This document shows, piece after piece, positions 24,226-33,088 of a stretch of 64,000 nucleotides of DNA. Source of the DNA: DATFYM01 sp035315065 (lineage in GTDB: Bacteria > Acidobacteriota > Terriglobia > UBA7540); assembly GCA_035315065.1 (NCBI GenBank), contig DATFYM010000068.1:11302-75301 (forward strand), read 5' to 3'. The notes beneath the pieces were generated by a model, which saw nothing but the letters and a program-made list of their open reading frames with translations, did not search any database and was not told the origin of the DNA. Position 1 is the first letter of the stretch, and the number at the start of each line of letters is the position of its first letter. Made by a program: the position numbers and the translations under genes.

Positions 24226-24279
24226 AGCCCGTATCGCGGGCGGCTCCGCCGCGCTTCGGTAGTCAGCCGTCGTCAATGT

Positions 24280-26826
24280 TCAGTACACAATATCGAACCA
24301 CGTCTCAAGCGACCGGTGCTGGAGTCCGGCGAAGTGGCCGAAGTAGGGCGAAGCGATGTCCGAGTAAACGTCCCGAGGGTTGCTGTGATCAGTGACGTTG
24401 TAAACGGCGAAGGCGCCGCGGAGAATGTGGTTCCTGACCCACGGGAGAAAGGAAATGCGAAAATCCTTGGTAACCTTGAGGTCGGTGGAGAAGAAGGTGG
24501 GAAAACGCTGGCTGTTGGGGACGCCGACATAGTTCTGCAGTACGTCGTATGCCGAATAGGGAAAGCCGGAGTGAATGTCGAAGAGCGGAGCGATCGTCAC
24601 TTTCCAGGGAACCTTAAACTGGGCCCAGGTGATGAAGCGATTCGGTACGTTGGACGGCAAACTGGCGACCGCGTCGCTTCGGATCACCGGCTGCTCAAAG
24701 GGCACGTAGATCTGGCCGATGGTGTTCAAGTCCCCGCGCGCCAGGCTGTAGACGTAAGAGGCGTTGACGTTGACCTTCTCATTGGGCTGTATGCGGAGCG
24801 TGGATTCGAACTCGTGGTAGCGCGAGGCCCCCTGGTTGGAAAGGAGGAACACGGGGTGCCGGAAGGTGTTCGGCAGTGGGTTGATAATGAACTCATTGAA
24901 GGTCCGGCTCGAGAGGTAGCTGAGCCGTGCCAAAACATGAGGCCGGATCTCGCGGTCGGCTTCCAGGGTCCAGGTAAGGTTGTAGGGCGTGCTGTCCAGG
25001 CGGTTGCGCGTCGGTGTGAAAGACTGGCCCTGCTCGTTATACTTCAGATACGCGTTAAAGTAGGTCACTGGGGCGCCGACCGGGTTCCCCTGTTCGTCAA
25101 ACATGCTGATCGTACGCAGGGGATTTTGGGTGAAGTCGGCGGCGAGCAGAGGGACGCGGTCATCGAAGACTCCGATGCCGCCACGCAGGATCGTCTTGCC
25201 ATCCGCCCCCGGCGAATAGACCAGCCCGAAGCGCGGCGCAAAATCTTCCGGCTCGCCGATGGTCTGCGTAGAGAATCGCAGGCCGGCGTCCAGAGCCAGT
25301 TGGTCGGAGAAGATCCAGTGGTCCTGGAAGAAGAGTCCGACCTCGTTATCTTCCACCGCCAATGAACCCGGGCCCGAGAAATCGATTTGCTCGGCCAGCG
25401 TCCCGTCTGCGCGCTGGAGTTCGACGGGGCGGGAGTCGCTGGTGCCGCTGTACGCGCGGCGCACATACTCCGCGCCCAGTTTCAACTCATGCTTGCCGAG
25501 CCACTGCCGCTGAGGCAGTTCATACATTTGCCGGACCTGCTGTTCGTCGCTGGTGCGGGTGTAAGTGTTGAAGAAGTTGCCGCCCCAGCCGTTGGGGGTC
25601 ACTAGCATGTCGAGAGGGCCCTGGCCGTGGGCGTTACTGTCGAACTTGGTGCTTTGCATGAACGTGCTGAGAATGCCGCCGGAGGCGAACATAACGCGGT
25701 CGATGGCCTGAACGGAAAAGCCCCTTTGACCGTAGTCAGAGGAAGCGGTCTGCGGCACCAGCGAGTTGATGTCCACGAATTGTTTCTTCACTGGAAAAAC
25801 GTTGACGTTAACGGTGAACAGGTGCTGCGGCGTAAAGATGTACTGGAAACTCGTGAACGAGTTGACGCTCTCGGTCTTGGTTATGTTGTTGGGCCAGGCG
25901 AGACCGCGCACTGGCTGCTTGCTTAGGTAATAGATAGCCGATTCAATGAAGTCCAGCCTGTTGGGGATAATGGGTCCAGTGAAGGTGACACGCGGGCCGT
26001 CGTCTTGGATACCCTGTAGGTGGCCGGCTTCGAACCGGGCCGTCGGCAGCAGATCGTTGAACTCGTAGCGCCATTCGTTCGACGGCGCCTTGGTTTGGAT
26101 AAGGGTCAGACCGCCGGAGAAGCGCCCGAACTGGGTCTGGTAGGCGCTCTTAAAGACTTCCAGCGACTCGATAGCATCGATCGGAAGATCGATGGTGTAG
26201 GCGCCGGTCACGGGATCGACCGACTCGGCCGCGTCCACCAGTACCAGACCCTGACTCTCCGAGGTCCCCTTGATGTTGATCTTGCCGTCGGGCGTGCGCA
26301 CCACTCCCGGCACCAGCGGCAGCGCCGCCTTGAACTTCTGCTGGATCAGCGGCAGGGTCTGGAGTTGCTGGCTGTTGATGGTGGCCGGCGGCGTGGTGTT
26401 CTGCTGCTGGGCGACGGTGGGGGCCGTTTCCGTGACTTCGATTCGCTGCTTGACGACAATCTCAGACGGCAACACGATCTGGACAAAAGGAGCCTGGCTG
26501 GCGGCGACTTCGAGGCCGCCCTTGAACACCGGCTGGTATCCTACGGCGGCACAAGTGAGCGCGTACGTACCGGGGAGGAGTCCGGGGAAGTCAAACTGAC
26601 CCTTCTCTTCGGTGGTCACCGAGAGGCCCTGCTCGGGCAACTGGACCTGCGGCGAAGTGGCCGTGAGGGTGCAAGCGGCGCCGGCGATAGGGTTATTGTT
26701 CTCCCCCAGCACTTCGCCTCTCAGATCCTGAGTCTGCGGTAAGGGAGGGAAGCCGCTAGTCGCCGAGGCGGCGAGAAGGCACGATGACAGTAACAGCGAG
26801 GCCTGGAGCCTCATCATTCTTGGCAT
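24280..26826 (-). CDS. TonB-dependent receptor with carboxypeptidase-regulatory-like domain
   Basis: This 848-residue outer-membrane protein has a signal peptide at about 5-25, then a CarboxypepD_reg-like Ig fold (about 34-110: LRGEVLGENNNPIAGAACTL, FDFPGLLPGTYALTCAAVGY). A plug domain follows (about 150-250, with DGKINIKGTSESQGLVLVDA), and then a large beta-barrel to the end. Proteins with this layout are abundant in Acidobacteriota and are thought to import complex organic matter; the ligand is unknown. The final residues, ETWFDIVY, end in an aromatic residue as barrels do. It is divergent from the APC permease gene. Confidence 0.9.
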   Translation of the reverse strand: MPRMMRLQASLLLSSCLLAASATSGFPPLPQTQDLRGEVLGENNNPIAGAACTLTATSPQVQLPEQGLSVTTEEKGQFDFPGLLPGTYALTCAAVGYQPVFKGGLEVAASQAPFVQIVLPSEIVVKQRIEVTETAPTVAQQQNTTPPATINSQQLQTLPLIQQKFKAALPLVPGVVRTPDGKINIKGTSESQGLVLVDAAESVDPVTGAYTIDLPIDAIESLEVFKSAYQTQFGRFSGGLTLIQTKAPSNEWRYEFNDLLPTARFEAGHLQGIQDDGPRVTFTGPIIPNRLDFIESAIYYLSKQPVRGLAWPNNITKTESVNSFTSFQYIFTPQHLFTVNVNVFPVKKQFVDINSLVPQTASSDYGQRGFSVQAIDRVMFASGGILSTFMQSTKFDSNAHGQGPLDMLVTPNGWGGNFFNTYTRTSDEQQVRQMYELPQRQWLGKHELKLGAEYVRRAYSGTSDSRPVELQRADGTLAEQIDFSGPGSLAVEDNEVGLFFQDHWIFSDQLALDAGLRFSTQTIGEPEDFAPRFGLVYSPGADGKTILRGGIGVFDDRVPLLAADFTQNPLRTISMFDEQGNPVGAPVTYFNAYLKYNEQGQSFTPTRNRLDSTPYNLTWTLEADREIRPHVLARLSYLSSRTFNEFIINPLPNTFRHPVFLLSNQGASRYHEFESTLRIQPNEKVNVNASYVYSLARGDLNTIGQIYVPFEQPVIRSDAVASLPSNVPNRFITWAQFKVPWKVTIAPLFDIHSGFPYSAYDVLQNYVGVPNSQRFPTFFSTDLKVTKDFRISFLPWVRNHILRGAFAVYNVTDHSNPRDVYSDIASPYFGHFAGLQHRSLETWFDIVY

Positions 26827-26959
26827 AGGATAGTTGGATGCCTACAGCTCACCGACCGTCCCATTAATGTGGGCGCCCCCTTGGCAGGTACGGAAGGTCC
26901 AACACGGGCCGGTGACCGTCCAGATGTATTCTACCGTGTTCGCGTTGCAGGGTACAGGG

Positions 26960-28501
26960 ATGTCAAGTGAGGATAACAAAGCGGCGGGCGGTGAGACCTC
27001 TCCAGTGGGTGGGCGAGCGGTGGGCCTCGCGCGCCAATTGGGACTGTTCGACGCCACCATGATCGTCATGGGCGGCATCGTCGGCGTGGGCATCTTCATG
27101 AATCCCTACGTCGTGGCGCAGCGCGTGGGTACGCCGGCTATGATCCTGGCGGCGTGGACGGCGGGCGGTGCCATCGCGCTGGCGGGCGCTTTCATCTATG
27201 CGGAGCTGGCGGCCCGGATGCCGGCGGTGGGCGGACAATACGCCTACTTGCGCGAGGCGTACCACCCCGGCGTCGCATTCCTTTACGGCTGGGTGCTGCT
27301 GCTGGTGATCCAAACCGGTGGGATGGCCGCCGTGGCGGTGACCTTTGCGCGCTACTTTCTGGAACTGGCGCGCGTTCCGGCAGGCTCCGCCACCTATGAT
27401 GGGTTGGTCGCGGCGTTGGCCCTAGCCGCGCTGACCCTAGTCAACTGCCTGGGGGTGAAGACCGGGAGCGCGGTGCAAAGCGCGCTGATGGTGATGAAGA
27501 TCGCCATCATTGCCATGCTGGTCCTCTGTGGCGGGCTGCTGGTGCGCGGGACGCTTGGGTTCAGCGCCCTGGCACACCGGTGGCTCGACCGTCCCGTTTC
27601 CTTCGGCCTTTTCACCGCTTTCGGCGCGGCGATGGTTCCAGTCCTGTTTGCCTACGGCGGTTGGCAAACATCCAACTTTGTGGCCGGGGAAGTGCGCGAT
27701 CCGCGCCGGAACATGCCGCGGGCCCTCGTCGTCGGCGTGCTGGTTGTGATCTTGCTCTACCTTTCCGTTAACTATGTTTGCGTCCGCGCCTTTGGTCCGG
27801 ACGGCCTGGCGCACGCCACCGCGCCCGCTTCCGCTGTGATGCAGCTCGCGCTCGGCGACCGCGGGGCTGCCTTGATCGCCGCCGGCATTGCAGTCTCAGC
27901 TCTCGGCTTCCTCAGCCAGGCGATTCTCACTGCGCCGCGTGTTTACTTTGCCATGGCAGACGACGGACTGTTTTTCAAGAGCGTGGCCAGGATCAACCCG
28001 CGCACTCGCGTGCCCGTGGTGGCCATTGTCCTGCAAGGCGTCTGGGCGATCGTGGTGGCGCTCTCCGGCCGTTACGACCAGATCCTCAACTACGTGGTGT
28101 CGATGGACTTCATCTTTATGGGCCTTTCGGCGACGTGCCTGTTCGTATTCCGACGTCGGGAGAGAGCCGGGACTTCCGATTGCCGATTGTCGATTGCCGA
28201 CTTAAAGACAAGGGACTCCGACGCGCGGACCCCAACTCTGACTCCGCAGGAAATAGGTAGGTCCGAGGAATCTCAATCGTCAATCGTCCCCGCAGGGCGG
28301 GGTCAATCGTCAATCTCCTACCGTGTTCCCGGCCACCCGTTCACCACCCTTTTCTTTGTGGCAGCTTGTTGGCTGGTGGTCGCCAATGCGATCTACCGCT
28401 ATCCCAGCAACACGCTGATCGGAGTGGCGATTCTGGCGGCGGGCGTACCGATGTATTTTTTCTGGAGACGCCGGCTAAAGGGAGTCGGGAGTCGGGAGTA
28501 G
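26960..28501 (+). CDS. APC-family amino acid permease carrying an in-frame repeat insertion
   Basis: This 513-residue inner-membrane protein has about 12 helices. The start region GLFDATMIVMGGIVGVGIFM is the APC superfamily signature of helix 1, and PVLFAYGGWQTSNFVAGEVRDP marks the helix 6-7 region. It probably imports amino acids or amines. In the cytoplasmic loop after about residue 430 (28170-28325) the reading frame passes through an intergenic-type repeat, adding about 55 polar residues such as CRLSIADLKT and ESQSSIVPAGRGQSSIS. The chain then resumes with the typical PGHPFTTLFFVAACWLV helix. The start is set at ATG 26960, close to the family start. Confidence 0.86.
   Translation: MSSEDNKAAGGETSPVGGRAVGLARQLGLFDATMIVMGGIVGVGIFMNPYVVAQRVGTPAMILAAWTAGGAIALAGAFIYAELAARMPAVGGQYAYLREAYHPGVAFLYGWVLLLVIQTGGMAAVAVTFARYFLELARVPAGSATYDGLVAALALAALTLVNCLGVKTGSAVQSALMVMKIAIIAMLVLCGGLLVRGTLGFSALAHRWLDRPVSFGLFTAFGAAMVPVLFAYGGWQTSNFVAGEVRDPRRNMPRALVVGVLVVILLYLSVNYVCVRAFGPDGLAHATAPASAVMQLALGDRGAALIAAGIAVSALGFLSQAILTAPRVYFAMADDGLFFKSVARINPRTRVPVVAIVLQGVWAIVVALSGRYDQILNYVVSMDFIFMGLSATCLFVFRRRERAGTSDCRLSIADLKTRDSDARTPTLTPQEIGRSEESQSSIVPAGRGQSSISYRVPGHPFTTLFFVAACWLVVANAIYRYPSNTLIGVAILAAGVPMYFFWRRRLKGVGSRE
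28178..28318. repeat. GATTGCC/GATTGTC word palindrome inside the permease gene
   Basis: Left arm GATTGCCGATTGTCGATTGC (28178-28197) and right arm TCAATCGTCAATCGTCC and TCAATCGTCAATCTCC (28277-28318) are inverted copies of the word used between many genes of the window. The insertion keeps the frame. Confidence 0.75.
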
Positions 28502-28585
28502 GGAGTCGGGAAGCAGCGAAAACAAAGCTTTTCCCCACTCCCTGCCCGCTGCGTTGCTCTTTCTCCGACTCCCTACTCCCTTCTT
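28484..28585. repeat. GGGAGTCGGGAGTA word palindrome at the permease/lipid kinase junction
   Basis: GGGAGTCGGGAGTAGGGAGT (28484-28503) is inverted at about 28566-28585 as CGACTCCCTACTCCCTTC. The stop codon of the permease and the stop region of the convergent lipid kinase both lie in the arms. Confidence 0.65.
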
Positions 28586-29619
28586 CTGGGCGTGAGCAGC
28601 GTCAGCGCGTCGGGCGTTACTTCAAACGCCGCAGGCAGCGCGCCGACCAGTTCGCCGTCGAGCTCGAAGAGGACGCGAACCTCCGGGTCCACCGGGAAGC
28701 ACTCGACGCGGTCCGTTTCGATCATTGCAACGTCGGTGAGTTGCAAATGGCGACGCATCGCCAGCGCAGCGGCGTATAAGAAGTACCGCGGCCATCGCTG
28801 GCTCTGGAAAAGGCAAGCGTCGAGACGCGGCTCGAAGAAGTGCGCGCGCGGCGCCATGCGGAACCAACCGGCATATCGGCTGGTGCGTTGGATGGCGGCG
28901 AAAGCCGCTTGCACTTGGCGGCCATCGGCACGACAGATGAAGGGCGGGAACCCGTAGCGCGTCACTTGGCGCACGGCCTCGATTCCGTAGGCCGCCACGC
29001 CCAGAAACATCTTGAAGTCGTGCTTGAGCTGGTCGACGATGTGGGCGTCGAAACCAATTCCGCCGACGCTCAGAAAGTAACGATGCTGAACTTCGTGCGG
29101 GAGTCGGGAGTCGGGGCAGAAGGAGCACAAGCCCCGAGTCCCCCCCACCAGCTTTTCTGCGATTCCCGATTCCCCGTTCCCGACTCCGGCGTTGAAAGGC
29201 CACGTGGCCAGTCCCAGCGGAACCAGACGCGGACGCCACTGTGGAAGCTCGCGCGCCGCGCGTACCAAATTGTGAGGCAGCCGCAGTTCCTTGGCGATGA
29301 TGTTGGCCGTGCCGCCCGGCAGGATCGCGAGCCGCGTCTCGCTGAAGGCAAGTCCGTTCACCGCCTCGTTGATGGTGCCGTCGCCCCCGCAAACCACCAC
29401 CAGCTCATGGCCTTGTTGGGCCGCTGCTGTCGCAAGTTGGCAGGCCTCTCCCGGCCCGGTGGTGGCAGCCAGTTGAACCGGGATTCCCGCTCTTCCAAGG
29501 ACAGCCGCCGCTTGCCGGATTTCTTTCTCTCTCCGCTCAGGCTGGCGTCCGGCAATGGGATTGTAAATGAGAGTTGTGGTTTTCAAGAGGAGGACTTTTT
29601 GGAGAGCTCGAAACTCCAA
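28573..29619 (-). CDS. diacylglycerol/sphingosine kinase-like lipid kinase with repeat insertion
   Basis: This 348-residue enzyme of the DagK/YegS fold opens with TTTLIYNPIAGRQPERREKE. The nucleotide-binding region contains LVVVCGGDGTINEAVNGLA (about 73-91, GGDGT motif) and the LAILPGGTANIIAKEL loop (about 95-110). It phosphorylates a lipid or diol at the membrane with ATP. Between LGLATWPFNAG and YFLSVGGIGFDAHIV the reading frame crosses a GGGAGTCGGGAG palindrome (29098-29190), adding about 35 residues, including GVGNGESGIAEK, that the family lacks. The start is a TTG at 29619 or a nearby TTG, both weakly supported. Confidence 0.82.
   Translation of the reverse strand: MEFRALQKVLLLKTTTLIYNPIAGRQPERREKEIRQAAAVLGRAGIPVQLAATTGPGEACQLATAAAQQGHELVVVCGGDGTINEAVNGLAFSETRLAILPGGTANIIAKELRLPHNLVRAARELPQWRPRLVPLGLATWPFNAGVGNGESGIAEKLVGGTRGLCSFCPDSRLPHEVQHRYFLSVGGIGFDAHIVDQLKHDFKMFLGVAAYGIEAVRQVTRYGFPPFICRADGRQVQAAFAAIQRTSRYAGWFRMAPRAHFFEPRLDACLFQSQRWPRYFLYAAALAMRRHLQLTDVAMIETDRVECFPVDPEVRVLFELDGELVGALPAAFEVTPDALTLLTPRRRE
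29098..29190. repeat. GGGAGTCGGGAGTCGGG palindrome inside the lipid kinase gene
   Basis: GGGAGTCGGGAGTCGGG (about 29099-29115) and its inverted relatives CGATTCCCGATTCCCCGTTC and CCGACTCC (about 29160-29187) enclose a roughly 45-nt centre. The same word is used at 28484-28585. Confidence 0.7.
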
Positions 29620-29811
29620 GTTGAGATTTTGTTTTCAGTTCTCGGTTTTCAGTTAGCTCTCAGCCGTCAACCATCAGCCGTCAGCAAAAGGCTGGCTGCG
29701 AGGCTGGCGTCGGGTCGTCACTGGCTGCTGATAGCTGATGGCTGACAGCTATTCGGAAACCCGGTGATCACCTTCCAAACCGCGGCGCGTCCTCGAGTTT
29801 CGAATTTCGAA
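29620..29811. repeat. CTGA-word palindrome and CGAAATTCG-word block
   Basis: Words TCAGCCGTCAACCATCAGCC (about 29660-29679) and GCTGATAGCTGATGGCTGAC (29728-29747) form inverted arms, matching the element at 18290-18398. A second word type, CGAGTTTCGAATTTCGAACT, occupies about 29793-29812, directly before the stop codon of the next minus-strand gene. Confidence 0.65.
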
Positions 29812-30210
29812 CTAGGGCAGCTTCGAGGCTACCACTCCGGCCAGAATCTTTTTCGCGATCTGGTCGCCGGTCTTTTTTCCCTTCTTCACTTGCACGTAAA
29901 CAGGTTCGCCCACCTTCAACGTGTCGCGCGAACTCGGTTTTCCATCGCGCACGACCTTGATTTTGGGATCGAATTTGTAAACCTGGTCGAAACCGAACTT
30001 GGTTTTATCAAGCACGAGTTCGTCGGCATCGACCGATTTGACCACGCCGTAAACGTAGCCCTTGAAAACCTCGCTGGTCGACTCATCAGGGTTGCCGAAG
30101 CGACCATTGCCGGGCGCCGTCGAGGGCTCCTGCGCGCGCGCCATCGCCGGCGTGAGCACGCCGAGTCCCGTCACGACCACCAACGTCAGGACTGCTCGCT
30201 TGCCGTCCAT
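29812..30210 (-). CDS. small exported protein, function unknown
   Basis: The protein has 132 residues. A signal peptide ends near ARAQ (about residue 27). The remaining chain is beta-rich and charged, with a GYVYGVVKSVDADELVLDKT strand pair and VGEPVYVQVKKG, recalling small OB-like or DUF5666-type periplasmic domains. No Cys and no lipobox. AAGGAGGGG lies before the ATG. It is divergent from ligA. Confidence 0.7.
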   Translation of the reverse strand: MDGKRAVLTLVVVTGLGVLTPAMARAQEPSTAPGNGRFGNPDESTSEVFKGYVYGVVKSVDADELVLDKTKFGFDQVYKFDPKIKVVRDGKPSSRDTLKVGEPVYVQVKKGKKTGDQIAKKILAGVVASKLP

Positions 30211-30435
30211 TTCAACCCCTCCTTGTCGCCCACGGTTCGACTGTTGACACTAACAGCGGACTCGCCGCGGTGTCAAGCGCACCAGACCAGCGCGATTGGC
30301 GCCAAGATGCCCGAGTGGCAAGGGGCGCGCCCGAGCTTGGGTTACCGAGCCGCGTGGATTATACTCAGCGGGAAAGGATAAAGGGCGAACGGTGAACGAC
30401 CGCGTTTCGCCCAATTTCTGAGGCCGAGGCAATCC

Positions 30436-32454
30436 GTGCCCAAGGACATCCAAAAGGAAATCGAAAAGCTTCGGGACGAGATCCGCTACCACGAGAACCG
30501 CTACTACGTTCTCGACGACCCGCAGATCTCCGACTACGAGTTCGACCAGTTGATGCGCCGCCTCCAGGATCTGGAGCACCAACACCCCGAGTTAATCACG
30601 GCGGATTCGCCGACGCAGCGCGTGGGCGGGGCGCCTGCCGAGGAATTCCCCAAGGTGCGTCATTCGTCGCCCATGATGAGCCTGGACAACACCTACTCGG
30701 TGGAGGAATTGCGCGACTTCGACCGCCGGGTGCGCGAGCTTTCCGGCCGCGAGAGCGTGGAGTACGTAGGCGAACTGAAGCTCGACGGCCTCTCGATGTC
30801 GCTTACCTACGAGAACGGCGCACTCGCCACCGGCGTTACGCGCGGCGACGGCGTCACCGGGGAAGACGTCACGCCCAACGTGAGGACCATTAGGTCCCTG
30901 CCCTTGCGGATCGCACCCAAAAAGCTCGAAGCCGTTTTGGGGACGCACGGCAAGCGATTTGAGGTGCGCGGCGAAGTCATCATGCCGCGCCAGGCGTTTG
31001 ATGCGCTCAACGCGCAGCGCGAAGGCGCGGGCGAGCCGAGGTTCGCCAACCCGCGTAACTCCGCCGCCGGCAGCATGCGCCTGCTAGATTCGAAGATCGT
31101 GGCCGAGCGCAAGCTCGACATGTTCCTTTATTACATCCTGGCCGGCAATCGCGAGCTGTTCGCGCAGCACTGGAAGGCACTCGAAGGGCTCGGCGAGCTC
31201 GGCTTCAAGGTGAACCCCAACCGGCGGCTCTGTAAGACATTTGACGACGTGCTCGACTACATCGGGCAATGGGAGTCGAAGCGCGACTCGCTCCCCTACG
31301 AGATCGACGGCATCGTGATCAAGGTGAACGACACGCGCCTCTGGCCGGAGCTTGGCGCCACCGCGAAGTCGCCGCGTTGGGCGATCGCTTTCAAGTACCC
31401 GGCGAGGCAGGCGACCACTGTAGTGAAGGATATTCGCGCGCAGGTCGGCCGCACCGGCACTCTGACGCCCGTGGCCGATCTGGAACCCGTTGATGTAGGC
31501 GGCGTCACCGTGAGCCACGCTACCCTCCACAACATGGACGAAATCGAGCGCCTGGGGCTCAAGATCGGCGACACGATCCTCCTCCAGCGGGCGGGCGAAG
31601 TGATCCCGCAGGTCGTCAAGGTGGTGAAGCAGGCGCTGGACGCCAGAGAATTCCACATGCCGAAGAAGTGTCCGGTGTGCGGCGCCGACGTTTACCGCGC
31701 CGAGGGCGAGGTGGCCTATCGCTGCGTCAATCCCTCCTGCCCCGCGCGCCTCAAAGAGTCGCTGCTTCACTTTGCCGGACGCCGCGCCATGAACATCGAT
31801 GGCCTCGGCGAGGCGCTGGTGGACCAACTGGTGGATCATGGCTTGGTGAAGGACGCCGCCGATCTCTACGCTCTTACCCAGGAGCAACTGGCGGACCTGG
31901 AGCGCATGGGCGAGAAATCCGCGGCCAACCTGGTGGGCGAGATCGAGAACAGCAAAAAGTCGGAGTTGGCGCGCGTCGTCTTCGCCATCGGCATCCCCTT
32001 TGTCGGTGAGCGCACGGCGCAAGTCTTGGCCGATCACTTCGGCTCGCTCGACAAGTTGGCTCGCGCCACGCCCGAAGAACTGGTAGAAGTCCACGAAATC
32101 GGACCCAAGACCGCCGAGGGCATTCGTGAGTTCTTCCAGCAAAAGCAGAACACGGAGTTGATCGAGAAACTGCGCGGATTCGGTTTGCGGCTGGAGCAGG
32201 AGAAGGCGGAGCCGGCGGGCGAGCAGCCGCTGGCGGGCAAGCAGTTTGTGTTGACCGGGACGCTGCCCACCTACTCCCGCGACGAAGCGGCGCGATTGAT
32301 TGAACAAGCCGGCGGCCGCGTCACCGGGTCGGTCAGCAAGAAGACGGACTACGTGGTGGTAGGCGCCGACGCCGGATCGAAGTTGGAGAAAGCCCGCGCG
32401 CTGGGCGTGAAGACGATCGACGAGGCGGTGTTAGTTCAGTTGCTGCGAGGGTGA
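30436..32454 (+). CDS. ligA: NAD-dependent DNA ligase
   Basis: This 672-residue enzyme is of the normal bacterial LigA length. The Ia domain is at about 1-65. The adenylation domain has nucleophile K115 in the KLDG motif (115-118). An OB fold follows (about 320-395). The four-Cys zinc finger CPVCGAD...CVNPSCPARL lies at about 408-433. Then come helix-hairpin-helix repeats (EALVDQLVDHGLVKDAADLY, FVGERTAQVLADHFGSLDKL) and a C-terminal BRCT domain (about 595-670). It seals nicks in replication and repair, using NAD. The start is GTG 30436. Its stop overlaps the next gene, and no repeat lies between. Confidence 0.97.
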   Translation: MPKDIQKEIEKLRDEIRYHENRYYVLDDPQISDYEFDQLMRRLQDLEHQHPELITADSPTQRVGGAPAEEFPKVRHSSPMMSLDNTYSVEELRDFDRRVRELSGRESVEYVGELKLDGLSMSLTYENGALATGVTRGDGVTGEDVTPNVRTIRSLPLRIAPKKLEAVLGTHGKRFEVRGEVIMPRQAFDALNAQREGAGEPRFANPRNSAAGSMRLLDSKIVAERKLDMFLYYILAGNRELFAQHWKALEGLGELGFKVNPNRRLCKTFDDVLDYIGQWESKRDSLPYEIDGIVIKVNDTRLWPELGATAKSPRWAIAFKYPARQATTVVKDIRAQVGRTGTLTPVADLEPVDVGGVTVSHATLHNMDEIERLGLKIGDTILLQRAGEVIPQVVKVVKQALDAREFHMPKKCPVCGADVYRAEGEVAYRCVNPSCPARLKESLLHFAGRRAMNIDGLGEALVDQLVDHGLVKDAADLYALTQEQLADLERMGEKSAANLVGEIENSKKSELARVVFAIGIPFVGERTAQVLADHFGSLDKLARATPEELVEVHEIGPKTAEGIREFFQQKQNTELIEKLRGFGLRLEQEKAEPAGEQPLAGKQFVLTGTLPTYSRDEAARLIEQAGGRVTGSVSKKTDYVVVGADAGSKLEKARALGVKTIDEAVLVQLLRG

Positions 32455-32459
32455 CTCAC

Positions 32460-33041
32460 ATGAATTGGTCAGCTTTGAGCGCAGGTGCGAATTGCGTCTT
32501 TGCCTTGGCCAGCGGCGTTATCGCGCTGGGGGTGTATATCGCCAAGAAACAAATCACCCTAACCAAGGAACAAGCCACAACCTCCTTCGAGGACGACCTT
32601 TCTCACGAGTACAGAGAGAGCCCGCGGAAGATCCCAATCGAAGCGCTGCTAGGGGGCACGCTGGATGACGAAGCACAGTCAAAGAGCCTGCTTGTTTTCG
32701 ACGAATGCATCGACCTCACAAACAAACAGGTCTTTCTCTGGCGGCAAGGCCGGATAACTCCCAAGACACGGGAAAACTGGTGCTCAGGCATAAAGTCGAA
32801 CCTTTTGAGGCTGGCCTTCCAGGATGCTTGGCGGACAATCAAGAGTTTCAACGAGCTTAGTGGTACATTTCACAAATACGGTGACGATGCACGCGGGGTT
32901 CGGGATTGGGGGTTCGGGGTTCGCAGAACAAATTCCCGAACCGCAATCTTCCTCCGCGAATCCCGAACCCCGAACCCCGGAATACGTCACCGTAATTATG
33001 AAATACCAGGACTTAGGGAGCTGGAAGAAAGCGCCTCTTGA
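32460..33041 (+). CDS. single-pass membrane protein, DUF4760-like, with a MITE inside
   Basis: This 193-residue protein has one membrane helix at the N-terminus (about 9-25, CVFALASGVIALGVYIA), followed by a soluble helical part with IDLTNKQVFLWRQGRI and ENWCSGIKSNLLRLAFQDAW. Small proteins of this kind (single helix plus a DUF4760-like region) are common, but their role is unknown. It starts right after ligA (ATG 32460; GTG 32451 overlaps the ligA stop). Near the C-terminus the frame passes through a 151-bp MITE (32861-33011). Removing the MITE and one CTTAG copy restores a direct SFNEL-RELEESAS ending in the same frame. Confidence 0.7.
   Translation: MNWSALSAGANCVFALASGVIALGVYIAKKQITLTKEQATTSFEDDLSHEYRESPRKIPIEALLGGTLDDEAQSKSLLVFDECIDLTNKQVFLWRQGRITPKTRENWCSGIKSNLLRLAFQDAWRTIKSFNELSGTFHKYGDDARGVRDWGFGVRRTNSRTAIFLRESRTPNPGIRHRNYEIPGLRELEESAS
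32861..33011 (+). mobile_element. 151-bp MITE with 5-bp target duplication
   Basis: Ends TGGTACATTTCAC...TACGGTGACG (left) and CGTCACCGTAATTATGAAAT...ACCA (right) are near-perfect terminal inverted repeats of about 25 bp. CTTAG flanks it on both sides (32856-32860 and 33012-33016). The inside is a palindrome of GTTCGGGATT/GGGGTTCGGG words. Element plus one CTTAG is 156 bp, so the host frame is kept. A second, truncated copy lies at 35818-35944 in inverted orientation, also bordered by CTTAG. No transposase is present. Confidence 0.85.
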
Positions 33042-33088
33042 TAGGGTGCGCAGTCCTGTTAATCTCTAAGGCGAACGGCTCAACTTCC

